A stretch of DNA of 64,000 nucleotides from Ascarosepion bandense (GCA_037127315.1 JBBBDQ010000420.1:555001-619000), one strand, 5' to 3'. Shown: positions 20,550 to 31,686, counted from the first letter of the stretch. Program-made: numbers and translations. The notes: generated by a model from the sequence alone, not told the origin.

Positions 20550-20938
20550 CGACACAAACAAACAGTTCAAATATGGTACTGTAAGTGATGTAATGAATCG
20601 GTAATGAATTTGTATACAACTTGGTTCCTCCTCATTGGAATGTGATTGGCTGATGTCAGCCATAAATATAGACTAAGGCGAGGACGTCTAGAGATTCAGA
20701 GGTCTATTGGTCTTCACCAGAGATATACCATTAGAGGTCTATTGGTCTACCACTATTTATCTAATGACTACGCCTACGTTACAGGATACTGCATACGACG
20801 AGTACCGTCATGACGTCTACGTACTAGATAGTTCTACCTGGTTAACTTCTCCTTAACCATTTAATAGATATCACTATCGAGTACGTCTACGTACTAGATA
20901 TTTCTACCTCCTTACATTCTCCTTAACCACTTACCTCG

Positions 20939-20940
<2 letters not shown>
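20550..20940. repeat. Unassigned sequence with a 72 bp direct repeat
   Basis: GACGTCTACGTACTAGATAG, TTCTACCT and TTCTCCTTAACCA at about 20812 recur at 20884, 72 bp later. GAGGTCTATTGGTCT also occurs twice (20699, 20735). A CATAAATATAG TATA-like motif lies at 20662. An LTR is possible but no partner copy is present. Confidence 0.4.

Positions 20941-20974
<34 letters not shown>
20941..20974. repeat. (TA)n microsatellite
   Basis: About 16 TA units. Confidence 0.9.
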
Positions 20975-20976
<2 letters not shown>

Positions 20977-21489
20977 CCCTTCCGGGACATATCAGTAAGC
21001 AAGTGCAAAAAACAGCAATGTTGAACGGAAAATATCAACAAAACTTTGTCACTTACTTTTTCTATACAATATCAAAAATGAACGATTCCAAAAAAGAAAA
21101 ACGATCTTGACTCGCCTCCTCAGGAACTGAAAAGATCAATCGTTTTTTTCCGACGCATTATTTATGCATACACTTCCGCTATCAATGGAAATTTTATTGG
21201 GAGGCTGAGGAGCAAAGCAAGAAGGGAGAAACTGAGAGAGAGGAGTAAAAATAATATTTTGTATTCTCATCCGGGTTCATACTGTTATAAGATATTTTTT
21301 GTATGTTTGCAAGCTGACATTATTTCAAACCTCTCCTTTAACAGGATGCCTTGCTCTGGATATAATATAATGGCTTTTCTTCCAAACACATATCGTTTCA
21401 ATTCCAACAAGGCTTGGACTTTTAAGAAATACTTCAACATATACGATGGATTTTTAATTCTTTTCTTTCATTTTCCCACACATGACTAT

Positions 21490-21810
21490 CTAGTTTCGCA
21501 CAATTCCCGAATCTATACTTACATTTTTCCTCTCATATTTGTTTTGTTTTATATTTATATTGCGTGGTTTTCTAAACAAGGATCCACAGCAATTTTGCGA
21601 CGAAGATTCGAAGCAGTTCACGCGGAGGAAAAATACATTCTCGCCAAATAACAATTTATTCAATAAATTCTCCATAGGTATCAACCACGGCGTACAAACC
21701 ACTTCGGAATCTCCTGCATCTCTTTTGGACGGTCTCCTTGAGTAAGTTGCTGAATGCTTCCAGAACCTTTCCCATCCGTTCGTCTTTGTGTGCGCCTCAC
21801 ACATAATTAA
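21490..21810 (-). pseudogene. Possible transposase C-terminal remnant
   Basis: In the minus-strand frame next to the 104-codon one, 21800-21660 reads HKDERMGKVLEAFSN, LLKETVQKRCRRFRSGLYAV and TYGEFIE before a stop. The pattern 'K.C...C/Y..GEYFE' is reminiscent of the end of mariner-type transposases. The match is weak and no catalytic motif is visible. It may be another element. Confidence 0.25.
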
Positions 21811-21881
21811 GGGGGATTGCGGTCTGTGGAATTAGGTGGTCAGATGTCAGTGTTTATGTCAGAAATTGTCTGACAGCCATG

Positions 21882-22148
21882 ACTGAGAGAGAAGATTGGA
21901 AAAGAGAAAACCGGAAACCGCATCCTAAACAGGAAACAAGGGATAAGCCTCTTCACCTGTTCAAAAGACGTGGGTGGAGTGTGAACCGGGCGATAGTTTA
22001 GTCTATCTACTCCAATTGAGATAAAAAAGTGAAAAGATTGGAAAAGAGAAAGCCGGAAACCACATCCTAAACAGGAAACAAGGGATGAGCCTCGTAACCT
22101 GTCCAATAGACGTGGGTGGAGTGTTTAGTCTATCTACTCCAATTGAAT
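21882..22148 (-). mobile_element. SINE-C head units, two copies (C3)
   Basis: On the minus strand the heads (ACTCCAATTG at 22006-22016 and 22137-22147, CACTCCACCCACG, AACAGGAAACAAGGGAT on plus) lie about 130 bp apart. The shared LINE-like tail is absent at the left end, so the copy is truncated. Confidence 0.65.
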
Positions 22149-22288
22149 GTAATATAATAATAAATATATGCAGAAACAAACATTATTATAAAAATATGGA
22201 TATCCATGAAAGATAATGTTTGATGGAATAAAAAAAAAGATTTTTAAAAAATCCATAAATTCTTTGGAAACAGATTGAAATATATATT

Positions 22289-22290
<2 letters not shown>

Positions 22291-22331
<41 letters not shown>
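22291..22331. repeat. (GT)n microsatellite
   Basis: About 20 GT units. Confidence 0.95.
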
Positions 22332-22337
<6 letters not shown>

Positions 22338-22464
22338 ATCTGTTTGTAGAGAGAAAGACAGAGACAGAAAGAAAGAGACAGAAAAAAGAAAAAAGAAAAC
22401 AAAAAATGCAGGTAATGAAAGGTAGCCATATAAAACAGTACATTTTGTTTAACTTGAGATATAT

Positions 22465-22502
<38 letters not shown>

Positions 22503-22504
<2 letters not shown>

Positions 22505-22544
22505 TGATGAGCTGTGATACAGCGAAACATATCTGTCTGCGGAT

Positions 22545-22548
<4 letters not shown>
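22503..22548 (+). mobile_element. SINE-B tail fragment between two (TA)n arrays (B2)
   Basis: ACTGATGAGCTGTGATACAG, CGAAACA and GTCTGCGGATGAC form the 3' end of SINE-B. It is followed at once by (TA)n (22549-22577), the family's usual tail. Another TA array (22466-22502) lies on its 5' side. Confidence 0.65.
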
Positions 22549-22569
<21 letters not shown>

Positions 22570-22579
<10 letters not shown>

Positions 22580-23300
22580 TATAATTTAGAACATGTACAT
22601 ACTACAAAATTATACATTTTGTTTCGACATTGAATAAACAATGTCTCATTAGGTAGTTGATAATGATGGTAATAAACGGGTTTCTGAAAATAAAATAAAT
22701 AAAATTACAGCACTTCCTAATATTTTTAAAAATCATTTTCCACCAGGTAAGAAGATATTAAAAAGGAGGAGAAAAAAAAGAAAAAGTGCAGAAAAAATGA
22801 GAAAACAAGATGAGAAATCAAGAAAGGGAAATAGAAAGAGGAAAGGGAAAGACACACGAAATTAAAAGCAATGAGGAAAACAAGAGAGAAAGCACTGAGA
22901 GGAAAGAGCCAGTGGAAACGGCTAAGAGAGAGAAATTTAAATTTAGGCAGGAAGTGATTGTAGACATATAGATATCGGTTACATGGTGTCTGAGCTCAAA
23001 TCTTTTATCATTTAAAAAAAAGACATCGAAGAGGAGAACAAAGAAGAAAAGATGAGAAAATGCACAGTGGGAAGAAATTGGGGAGACAACAGAAATGGCT
23101 AAGAAATAGAATTGCAAACAAATACAGACGTTCGTTACATTGTTTCAAAATAAATAATTTGGCATTTAAAAAATGATGAAATTATTCATTAAACGTAAAT
23201 TAGAGGATATTTAAAAAAATAACACGAATATATTAATTCATTAGCGGTAATATAATAAATCGAAGAGATAAAATACAATAAATCTAAATTTAAATTTAAA
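22570..23300 (-). repeat. Dispersed repeat E (copy 1)
   Basis: The minus-strand sequence matches 32320-33230 for most of its length. Shared blocks: AGCTCAGAC then TGTAACCGATAT; ACTTCCTGCCTAAATTT; TGTGCATTTTCTCAT; TTTTTAATAT; and finally TCAATGTCGAAACAAAATGT, CAATTTTGTAGT, TATGT just before (TA)n. It is a pyrimidine-rich (purine on plus) element of at least 640 bp. No coding capacity is visible. The (TA)n end resembles other repeats here. Confidence 0.65.
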
Positions 23301-23317
23301 TTTGAAATTGAATTAAA

Positions 23318-23370
<53 letters not shown>

Positions 23371-23373
23371 TAT
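23318..23373. repeat. (TA)n microsatellite
   Basis: About 27 TA units with one ATGTATA interruption. Confidence 0.9.
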
Positions 23374-23389
23374 ATTCAAAGTTCAGTCG

Positions 23390-25440
23390 ATTACGCATCC
23401 TTGGTTTTAACCTTTCGGTATCTTCAGTCGTTTTATATTAACTGATATTCCAACATTTTATTTCGAAGACATAACAGGGTCTTTCAGAACGCATAACTGG
23501 AATTTTAAAATAAGGGATGAGTTGGTTAAGAATTGTATACATTTTTATTCGGGTTTATATGGTCCTAAAATATATTGAAATAATTGGTTTTTTAAATACG
23601 CTTTGCTACTTTTTCTTTAAATTTCCTCGCGTGATTGGCTAGTTTGGTACAATTTTTAAGGATATCAAGCTTGGCTTGTGATTATACCAACGTTTTTAAA
23701 ATTTCCTTCAGTACACCCCATGTATATTTTTTCTGAACATCTGTACTTCTTTGTAAATAACTCCTGTTTGCAAACTCCGTTAAGTGGGCATTCGTTTTTG
23801 TCTCTGCATTTATTTTTCATTAACGCTGCACGTAATTTTAAAAAATTTATGGCACTTTTTTCTTTATGTAATTTTCGAAATTGCAAGTGCAGCTGTAACT
23901 TAATTTGCCAGTATTTCTATTAAATATTTTATATATTCAAAGTTTTTAAGAAATTGCTTATTAATTAATTGAAAAGTATTTTCGCTAAATTGGACTTTAC
24001 TTCTAAATTGAAAGATGGGTTGATACGAATGTTTTGTTTCCTCACATTATTTTTGGATATAGTAGATATTCTTCATTTGCTTAACTATTTGAGGTTTATA
24101 TTTTGATTTATTTTTATGGCCATTTTCATTTAAAGCCCTTTCATAATTTTTTTCTGTCATCGAAAATTGTTATGTAAGAGGAATTTGTAGATAACCTGTG
24201 TTCTATTCCGTTAGTGATATGTTTGATTATGTTAGAAAGATAGTTAGATCCAGTGTTCACATACCTTAAATTTGTGTTGGGTTTCATATATGGGGAGACA
24301 CTGCTAGTTTGCTGATTGAATTCTACATCAAATTATTGGACAACATTTTATATTCATTTCAACCTCTTTTTCAAAATAGAGGCTCTTGAAAAGTTTGAAA
24401 AGCATTTTTCACGTCTTGTCATTTGCTGTTCTGTTGTTCGGCACTACCATCAACCCGTTATCCCTGTATTATTCGTGGTTGTCTATGTGGAGTATTTGAT
24501 GATCTTATTTAAAATATACAGGCCTCTTAATTTGGAGACCTCAGCTCCGTCAAACGAATCTTGTGATACATCAAATGTGATCATTTTTTAAATTTCTGAT
24601 TTGCTATTGTGGAATTGTAGGCAATGTAAAATTATGTTAATATGATCTGATGCTATATTTATGAACTGCTTAGCAAAATTCAAAGCTTCTAGCAACCCAT
24701 TTCAGATACTGATGGGTAGAAGGTTTTTTGTCATATTTTATGAAAGTATTTTTTTCTTTATTCCTAATTTTCTGGAACCAAGAAATGCACTTACTTGTGT
24801 CCTTTCATTGATTGGCTTGTAAAGCAATCCTTAATAAATTGCACATACATTTTAGGGTTTTCTTGCTTATTTTATTTAATTCAGTTTTCGTTGTTAATAA
24901 TTCGGTAAGAGAGGTTAATATATAATTATCGTTATGGTCTTTTATAGTTAAATATGCTTGCTTACCGGTTAATATATGGACCCTGTCACTTATACCCAAT
25001 ATGGCTGTGATGTATTTTGCCTCGTTATTTATATTTTCAATGTAGAAGCTTGTACATTTTTGTAACATTTGGTGACTTCTTTATTTATTTTTTCTTGTAA
25101 TCTCTCGGTCTTATTGTATAAATATTATTTGATTCGTTCTCTATAATAAGGACATTTTGCATTTTGTAGACAAATAATATCCTTTTCAAATTTAGCTAAG
25201 TCTCCAAAAGTAGCTGAGTAACTTCTGGTTTTAAATTTAGATTTAAAATTTTCCAAGTTTTCCTTGTCCACTGTAAATTTTTGTTTGAAGAATAGCACTT
25301 TCCATCTCATCCTGGTAAGGAACTTTTCAATTTTAGGCAATACGGAATTTACATTTAAATTTAAGAACTCTACGTTATATATGCATTGATCACTTTTTAA
25401 TAAAATTGTGTGCTTGTATAATTTAATACAAGCGTGTAAC
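23390..25440 (-). pseudogene. Penelope-like element, long decayed copy with RT and GIY-YIG remnants (P3)
   Basis: Read leftwards from 25440. An N-terminal helical region (MPKIEKFLTRMRWKVLFFKQ, then SYSATFGDLAKFEKDI, 25340-25125) is followed by an RT start. There GKQAYLTIKDHNDNY and TKTELNKISKK (25068-24805) match the PLE signature 'ITLKDHK..F..PTCRLINP.K.E.GKISK'. FDVSQDSFDGAEVSKLRGLY (near 24590-24500) corresponds to the PLE 'F.V..G..DGAEVCELVG' segment. At 23780-23680, CRDKNECPLNGVCKQ and KIYMGCTEGNFKN match the linker and GIY-YIG nuclease core ('CPLNG.C....Y.A......YIGLTEG.FK.R'). The active 'YRDDGL' box is lost, and many stops and frameshifts are present. 23390-23660 is the 3' UTR, also seen at 51815-52085. 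Confidence 0.75.
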
Positions 25441-25478
25441 TGGTATAATAACTGGTTGATAATTATATATATATATTA

Positions 25479-25703
25479 GTCATCCACATACAAGCCTGTT
25501 TCGCTGTATCAGAGCTCATCAGTGTGGCTAGATACATCCACTTGCTTCTGGCCGGGATCGAAATTCGACCGATTTGGTGTCAGTCAGAGCCGCTACTCCC
25601 TAAGCCATCGACGCATGGAATTAGATAAGGGAAATTTTAACGTGTTGTATATTAGCAGTGCATACACACGCCAGTCACAGAACGAACTCAATGTTCTAGA
25701 AGA
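25479..25703 (-). mobile_element. SINE-B (copy B3)
   Basis: On the minus strand: A-box region GATGGCTTAGGGAGTAGCGG, B-box GGTCGAATTTCGATCCCGG, then ACTGATGAGCTCTGATACAG, CGAAACAGGCTTGTATGTGG and ATGAC. The element ends at TAATATATATATA. Head and tail are both intact in order. A 5' extension with GAACATTGAGTTCGTTCTGT matches copies B5 and B6. Confidence 0.75.
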
Positions 25704-25730
25704 TTGATAGCTAGATGTGAACGGAATAAG

Positions 25731-25736
<6 letters not shown>

Positions 25737-25800
<64 letters not shown>
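25737..25800. repeat. (TA)n then (GA)n
   Basis: About 15 TA units run straight into about 14 GA units. Confidence 0.95.
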
Positions 25801-25803
<3 letters not shown>

Positions 25804-25900
25804 TGGGAGGTGGAGATCATGAACGGAGTGAGATACAAACATATCTTAACAGACTGAAAACGAAAGAAATATCGTTGATACATGTGAACAGATTGAAATC

Positions 25901-25937
<37 letters not shown>

Positions 25938-25967
25938 GGTGTTCCATATCTATAGGATACAGTGCGA

Positions 25968-26083
25968 ACATTGAAATCAACACTCAGCGGCGACAGACTG
26001 TTCCATACTAAGCGCAATCATCAGGTCTGATGATTGCGCTTAGCATGAAACAGTCTGTCGCCCTTGAGTGTTGACTTCAGTGT
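25968..26083. repeat. Near-perfect inverted repeat, 57 bp arms, 2 bp loop
   Basis: 25968-26024 and 26027-26083 are reverse complements apart from about five mismatches. The centre is AATCATCAGGTCTGATGATT. The arms contain GCGACAGACTGTT and AACAGTCTGTCGC. (TA)n follows immediately on the right and lies 30 bp away on the left. Confidence 0.85.
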
Positions 26084-26099
26084 TATATATATATATATA

Positions 26100-26660
26100 T
26101 ATTAATCAATATAAATATTATCCTGCGTCTATGGCACAACACTGAGTTTCATGTGTTATGCAATCATCAGGTGCGTATTTTAAACTGACAGTTTAATATG
26201 TTTGAATTTCACTCGATGTTCATGGGAATTAAATCTTATAAAGTAACTGCTATTTTAATGACAAGATTAAAATTTTAAAAACTCTACGGTTAAATGTGCA
26301 TAACATTTTAAAATTTTAATTTATTTTAAAATTAAATTAAATTTAAAATTAAAATATTAAAATGCCGGGTGAAATAATCAAAAAGGCGTAAATCATGCGT
26401 CTTATTAATTTAAATTTACAAATATTACATGTACATAAAAATGTTGGTAAAATTAAAATTTTAACATTTTAAATAAAAATAAAAACAAGATAAAACAACA
26501 AAAAATTTAGAATTAAGAATTAAAAATCTAAGAAGCAAAAATAAATGGGGTTTAATTCATAATTGCTAAAACGGTATTGCGTGGGAAAGAAAGCAAGAAA
26601 GAAAGCAAGCAAGCAAGAAAGAAAGAATTAGGCAAACGTAAAGAGGGATCTATATCAATT
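26100..26660. repeat. Dispersed repeat G (copy 2) with AT-rich body
   Basis: ATCCTGCGTCTATGGCACAA, TTTCATGTGTTATGCAATCA, TCAGGTGCGTATTTTAAACT and GACAGTTTAATATG align with 6500-6590. The body is AAATT-rich low complexity. It ends in GAAAGAAAGCAAGCAAGC and GGCAAACGTAAAGAGG, again as in copy 1. Confidence 0.6.
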
Positions 26661-26947
26661 TGGGTCTAAGAATTTAAGTATTTTTTTTTATCACAGCATG
26701 TGGTTAGTTTTTATTAAGTAAATTTGGATTCTTGATATGGTTTAAGATGACAAGATTTTCTAAAAGGCATACATTACATTTATCTCTTTTATAGGAGGGA
26801 ATGGTAGACCCTTAAAGACAGAGAGGATAATCCAAAAAATGTATCCAGTTAATATAAATTATTAATTAGATGAAAACAGAGTGCCCGATGGATATTATCC
26901 AGAGAATTACAAAATATTGAGAGAAAAACTCAAAACATCTTTCAGAC

Positions 26948-27163
26948 GGTTAAGTGCTCTACGTGATACACGCTTAGGCGATCATGTCTCGAAAGAGACA
27001 TGATTAACTGGGCAGAATATTATCCCGCTGTGGTAGACTGGTTGCCAGGCAAGGCTATTGAATCCAATCTGTCTTGTTATTTAACCCATAACTGTAGGAA
27101 AGAGACGGATTAATACCTTTCCCAAGGGTATTTGCGCGTAAGTGAATGCAAGAAATTCAACTG
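26948..27163 (-). mobile_element. SINE-A (copy A5)
   Basis: Minus-strand copy: GTTAAGTGCTCTACGTGATA end, CTGTGGTAGACTGGTTGCCA, AAGAGACGGATTAATACCTT, TTGCGCGTAAGTGAATGCAA, AATTCAAC. The tRNA head is absent. Confidence 0.7.
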
Positions 27164-27239
27164 TTAGACGGTTATAAATCAGGATTTATTTTGACAGTGT
27201 AAATTTACTGTTTCAGACCATTGAAAGGAAGAGAAAGAT

Positions 27240-27510
27240 GAGGAACAGGGTCAGATATGTAGACAAATATAAACAGAACGAGAAAGTAAGTAAGAATACA
27301 CGTAATAAAATGTAGACATTTAATTTTGAATATATATACATATATATACATACATATATATATATATACATATATTTAATTTCTACATATTCTAAAATAT
27401 AATTTATAATAAGTATTCATAGCTCTATATTATATATCGAGCACGGTTTTAAATTAATGATTTGGACGTTGTAAATTGGTCTTCGTTCCTTATTCACTCG
27501 GATATATATA
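27240..27510 (+). repeat. Dispersed repeat F (copy 1) and a flanking repeat
   Basis: 27370-27510 (TTCTAAAATATAATTTATAA, TATCGAGCACGG, TTTAAATTAAT, ACTCGGATATATATA) matches 52245-52392 and ends in (TA)n. Just before it, 27250-27325 (GGGTCAGATATGTAGACAAA, AACAGAACGAGAAAG) matches 28345-28432. Confidence 0.6.
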
Positions 27511-27514
27511 TATA

Positions 27515-28214
27515 CTAGCAGTATAGACCGGCACCTTGCTCGGGTGTAATAAAAGCTTTAAAACTAATCTATGGTCCTGGAGCTCAGACTCTTTGGACGT
27601 TGGCACGAAAGTCTAAAAAGCAATAGTTGTTTCCAGTTAAAGTGAAACCGTAGACTGAAAGAAAATTTAAGTCAAATTTTGATTTCCTGGTGTCGATATC
27701 AAATAAGTTTTTTCGTTGTAAACTGAATTTTGAAGGCTAAATAAGTCCTCTGAGTAAATAGTATCATGGCTGAGACTAAGAACTACAATCATCCCTACTT
27801 AGAGCCAAACCCGAAGCAAAAACGAAAATGAAAGGGCTGAAAAAATACAGACATATAGGCAGATAAGCAGACACACACACAACCATCTTGCCTTTTATAT
27901 ATATATATTATCGATTTTCTGCACTATTGTAAGAACTGCAACCTTGAAACTTCTGAATATCGTTTCTTATGTCTTTGTTTATGAGTGTATTAAATTTGAT
28001 TACAATCAGACCACTCTTTCTATAACCCGATTTTTACGATTATCGATTTTCGATATTTTTTGGGGGTACCTCGACACAAAACCTAGCTAAGAACACTAGC
28101 AGAGGCTTATAGTACAACTTTGTAAATTTTCAAGAAAATCGGTTCAGCCGTTTCTGAGTCTAAAATAACGGACACACACACAGTCACAGAGAAAGTTCCA
28201 TTTATAAGTTTATA
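27515..28214 (-). mobile_element. Helitron-like element, longest copy (H2)
   Basis: On the minus strand it starts ATAAATGGAACTTTCTCTGT and runs through ACGGCTGAACCGATTTTCTT, GGTTTTGTGTCGAGGTACCC and GCAGAAAATCGATAATATAT. It then passes ATAAAAGGCAAGATGG and CATTACACC-type sequence and ends GGTCTATACTGCTAG, followed by T. The hairpin is damaged in this copy (AAGGTGCCGG). No Rep/helicase is present. Copies H3 and H4 share the same end. Confidence 0.65.
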
Positions 28215-28234
28215 TATATATATATATATATATA

Positions 28235-28265
28235 TGCTAAAAGATGTGAACAGACTGAGATCACA

Positions 28266-28312
<47 letters not shown>

Positions 28313-28440
28313 TTATGTATTTATAAAGATATATAGAAAGACAATTAACAGAGTCAGGTATATAGACAGATATGAACAGATTGAGAAAGAAAGAAAGAAA
28401 GAATACGAATCATAAAAAGTAGTCATTTAAACCAGTAAGC
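28235..28440. repeat. (TA)n/(GT)n array and repeat pair with 27250-27325
   Basis: (TA)n at 28269-28296 leads into (GT)n, then CAGAGTCAGGTATATAGACA and AACAGATTGAGAAAGAAAG, which align with 27250-27300. Confidence 0.55.
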
Positions 28441-29500
28441 TTCGTTAAATTTGGCCCAATTCTTTCTGCAGCTGGTTTATTTCCTCAAAAATAGATTTCA
28501 ATTTCGTGCACTGGATCACGAAACGATATAATTGTGGTTTTGCGGCTGCCAAATCACCCAAGTCAGCCGACAAAAAATAAAAAAAATAATAAATCAAAAA
28601 ATAAAAGGCGCGAAGTACGTGTAAACTCTAGTGCGACAAAAAAGGAAAAAAAAAAAAGGCATAATTGGTCTTTTCTTTTTTTCTCTCTTTTTCTCATTGT
28701 CCAATAAAACATTCCGATAAAAGAAAAAAATATCCCTCGCAATAATAGAGTTAGAAAATACACTGGCACTTAGCCGCGAGTATTGAATTAATTAGGTCTG
28801 AAATGTTCGCATCCTTAATGATTTCACAACAAAAACGAAACATAATTACAAAACAAATTGGAAGAAAAGAACCAATTTCGAGCAAGATTATATTGCGAAA
28901 ACTCATTACAATAACTTCTTGATAATGTCTCTTTCTGTTCTTCTTGCAGATATAATAATGCGAAAAATACATTATTTTTTCGACAATGTTATGTCTGCGA
29001 CTTCAACAATTTACAAAAAAATGACTGTAATGTTTTACTTAGATATCACGTTGCAAAAACGTATTTTTCCCCGATTTTAATCACAGTAGCTTTGTAGCAG
29101 AATTATCTAATTGACTATAATGCCTAAAGTAATTTCACAATATACTCTTGACGACCATTATTTAGCACTCTCGATGCAAAGGAACACGCTTTGGTTATGA
29201 GAAATTGCCATCAAGAGATATGTTGGCATGATCTTAACGTTTGAACGGAGTGTATCAACAATTGATGTTTCATTGGAGATCAGGGGGTATTGTTTATTTA
29301 AACTTTTTCTTTTCGATGATACAAATATTATTAATTCCTGATGTGAGCCCATATGTTATATTGGCAACGTAGGAGTCATTAAGTTGCTATTACTATACTT
29401 CATAATATTATATATTCTGGTGTATTTGCTTGCAAAAACAAAGTTGGAAAGACAAAACAAGGATATTGCGAAAAGAAAAAAGGAAAATAATGCCTAAACT
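28441..29500. other. Unassigned stretch
   Basis: About 1.06 kb with no recognised repeat or gene. Short open frames lack domains. This is among the longest stretches free of recognised elements in the window. Confidence 0.35.
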
Positions 29501-29579
29501 TTGTGCAACTGATGTACAATGTCATTAATATACAATACTCCAAGGAGTATCATATTTTTATATGTATTCAATTTCGGAA

Positions 29580-30262
29580 CACATCTCGAGTAAAGCCGAC
29601 CGTAATCGGTACTATAGAGACATTACAAATGGTGCACTGCCCGTGCATTGAGTATTGCTGCCATATCTGGTCCGGTGCTCCTGCTATCCACTTAGGTTTC
29701 CTCGACCGAATCCAACGGAGAATCTGTAATGTGATCGATCCCGACTTGGCAGTTAGGATACAGTCACTTTCTCACCGACGCAGTATGGCTTCCCTGTGTC
29801 TCTTCTACAAATACTTTCACAGCATCTGCTCCGATGAACTTAGCACACTGGTACCCACTATATACGAATTTCCTCGAGCCACAAGATTAGCAACTAGGTC
29901 CCACCCCTTTTACTGTGAAGCCAATAAATTGTAAACTCAAATTCTAGTCCAGCAGCTTCTTTTCTCTAACTTCCCGCCAGTGGAATTCTCTTCCACATAC
30001 TTGCTTTCCTGACAGTTACAATCTCCAAGAATTTAAATGTAAAGTCAATAGTCATCTCCTGTCACACTAACTTACATTCTCTCTTTCATGCTTTTCTACA
30101 TCCACCCCACTCTCATCAGTACTCTCTTCCCTCTCCTATTCTCTTCCTGATATCTCCTGCAACCTCTCACTCCTCATAACATTCCTCCTATGTAACCCTC
30201 TGGACAACAGTGGCAGTAAAATGCCTTGCTTGGGACGACACGATTAAAAAATAAATAAATAA
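29580..30262 (+). mobile_element. Jockey/CR1-like LINE 3' end, best-preserved copy (L3)
   Basis: The frame at 29503-29934 enters the element with PCIEYCCHIWSGAPAI, then LDRIQRRICNVIDPDL, LSHRRSMASLCLFYKYFHS and FPRATRLATRSHPF. This is the standard post-RT C-terminus of jockey/CR1-type LINEs. After a frameshift it continues WNSLPHTCFPDSYNLQEFK to a stop at about 30070. The 3' UTR ends TATGTAACCCTCTGGACAAC, AGTGGCAGTAAAATGCCTTG, CTTGGGACGACACGATT, then AAAAAATAAATAAAT. It is 5'-truncated at about 29580. Confidence 0.75.
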
Positions 30263-30316
30263 AAATAATTAGTTATATATAACCATCGGTTTTGAATTTA
30301 AAACTGTCATTCGCCT

Positions 30317-30345
30317 AGACTGGTTGCCAACCAAGGTTTAAGTGC
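30317..30345 (-). mobile_element. SINE-A scrap (A6)
   Basis: GACTGGTTGCCAACCAAGG is the central SINE-A block. Nothing else of that copy remains. Confidence 0.5.
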
Positions 30346-30394
30346 CCGATGAACTGTACATATCGCTAAGGGAAAAGTGAATGTGGGTTGCATT

Positions 30395-30584
30395 TGAATT
30401 CGTTGCATTCACTTACGCGCAAATATCTTTGGGAATGATATGAAAACTTCTCTCTTCCCTCTAGTTTTAGCGCAGGAAGAAATGACAACCTACTTCTGGA
30501 AAATCTTATGCCTAGTCAGTCATCACTCGAAAGAAACATAACCGCCAAATCGTATATCAAGTATGGCACTTAATTGACTGACTG
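30395..30584 (+). mobile_element. SINE-A body (copy A7)
   Basis: GCATTCACTTACGCGCAAAT, GACAACCTACTTCTGGAAAA, TCTTATGCCTAGTCAGTCAT, GTATGGCACTTAATTGACTG. The order is that of A2, with a deletion of the GGCAACCAGTC part. Confidence 0.65.
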
Positions 30585-30628
30585 AGGGAAGAAGCAGTGG
30601 ATTTATACATCAGTACTGACACAATGAA

Positions 30629-30703
30629 CTCGACTAGAAATCGAACTCAGCTCTCCGATTTCTCATTTCGAGACACTTATCCATTATATATCTAGCACAA
30701 ACT
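30629..30703 (-). mobile_element. SINE-A head (copy A8)
   Basis: ATCGAACTCAGCTCTCCGAT and TCTCATTTCGAGACACTTAT are the B-box side and the middle of the tRNA-like head on the minus strand. Confidence 0.55.
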
Positions 30704-31410
30704 CGGAATATAATCATAGTTTATCTCTATTTTTCTTTATTTTTGTAAACTAAAAGAGTTAAACATCATTTTCATAAACTATCATTAGTTAGAAGTATTC
30801 ACTAATATTTCTCTAGTAGTTTAATTTTCAAGCTCAGGATTAGGGGTATCTACAAGTTCGCCCACATCGCAACCAGATGTAACACAAGGCCGGGATTTAA
30901 AGTGGATTTTTCGGCCATACCGAGCTAAAATATCCAAGCCAGATAGGCACTTCTATTTTCAGGGATGTCTCAGGCGACGGAAAATAAAACTAACCTCCTC
31001 CCGGGAGACAAGAACAGCCTTGGGAGAAAGCCCCACCCACTGGGAATTTGTTTAATAGTTAAACAATACAAAAAGGTTAAGCTTACTTTAGGTTCCCGCT
31101 ATTTATATGGTAGAGATTTGCATACAACTGCTATAAAACACCCTTTTTCTTTAACCCCTTTTTTTTACTTCCCAAATCGACGTGTCACCAGTCTGGCTGA
31201 CTTACGTAGATTATCTTTGAGTTGACATCCGTTCTTACGCGTGCTCTTTGATTATATGTTGCGTATGTGTATACGTTTATGTATGTATGTGTGTGTGTAA
31301 TCGCCTAACTTATGTAATGATGCAGTTGTTCTTAAATTTTCATTTTTAAGGGAGCGATCGTTATTTTTGTTTCTGTTTTTGGGTTTTTATGGAGGTTTTT
31401 ATTTGTGAAT
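30704..31410. other. Unassigned stretch
   Basis: A plus-strand frame at 30965-31225 (86 codons) has no recognised domain. Some (GT)n-like sequence lies at about 31260-31300. Confidence 0.3.
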
Positions 31411-31414
31411 TTTA

Positions 31415-31632
31415 TTCGTGTAAAATCTTCTGTACAATAAAGACGGAAGATGACGATGGTTCGCCTGAAATAGTCCCTTACTTCCGCTTGCCAACGGAAT
31501 AACGTGTCTGTCTTAATTTTTACATATATTTGCTCTGTATGTTTTTATATAGATATATATTTAGAGCTCTCCTAGAGAGTTATCCTACTAATTTATGTAC
31601 AGGATACTCTTTTGGATTCTTCTATACATACA

Positions 31633-31637
<5 letters not shown>
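31415..31637 (+). repeat. Dispersed repeat ending in (TA)n (pair with 46345)
   Basis: TTCGTGTAAAATCTTCTGTA, AATAAAGACGGAAGATGACG, TTAGAGCTCTCCTAGAGAGT, TATCCTACTAATTTATGTAC and AGGATACTCTTTTGGATTC match 46352-46540 almost base for base. Both are followed by (TA)n. The TTAGAGCTCTC..GAGAG core can form a short hairpin. Confidence 0.7.

Positions 31638-31683
<46 letters not shown>
31638..31683. repeat. (TA)n microsatellite
   Basis: About 23 TA units shared as the border of two repeats. Confidence 0.95.

Positions 31684-31685
<2 letters not shown>

Positions 31686-31686
<1 letters not shown>

Noticed and set aside
20550..20940. Solo LTR with TATA-like box
   Set aside because: No TG...CA limits or second copy found; described only as an unassigned segment with direct repeats.
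21259..21651. 130-codon plus-strand frame
   Set aside because: Hydrophobic but without a domain. The opposite strand carries a possible transposase remnant. Kept only as unassigned.
22745..23112. Antisense coding frame (99 codons, 22818-23117)
   Set aside because: Part of non-coding repeat E; the corresponding region in the second copy does not preserve the frame.
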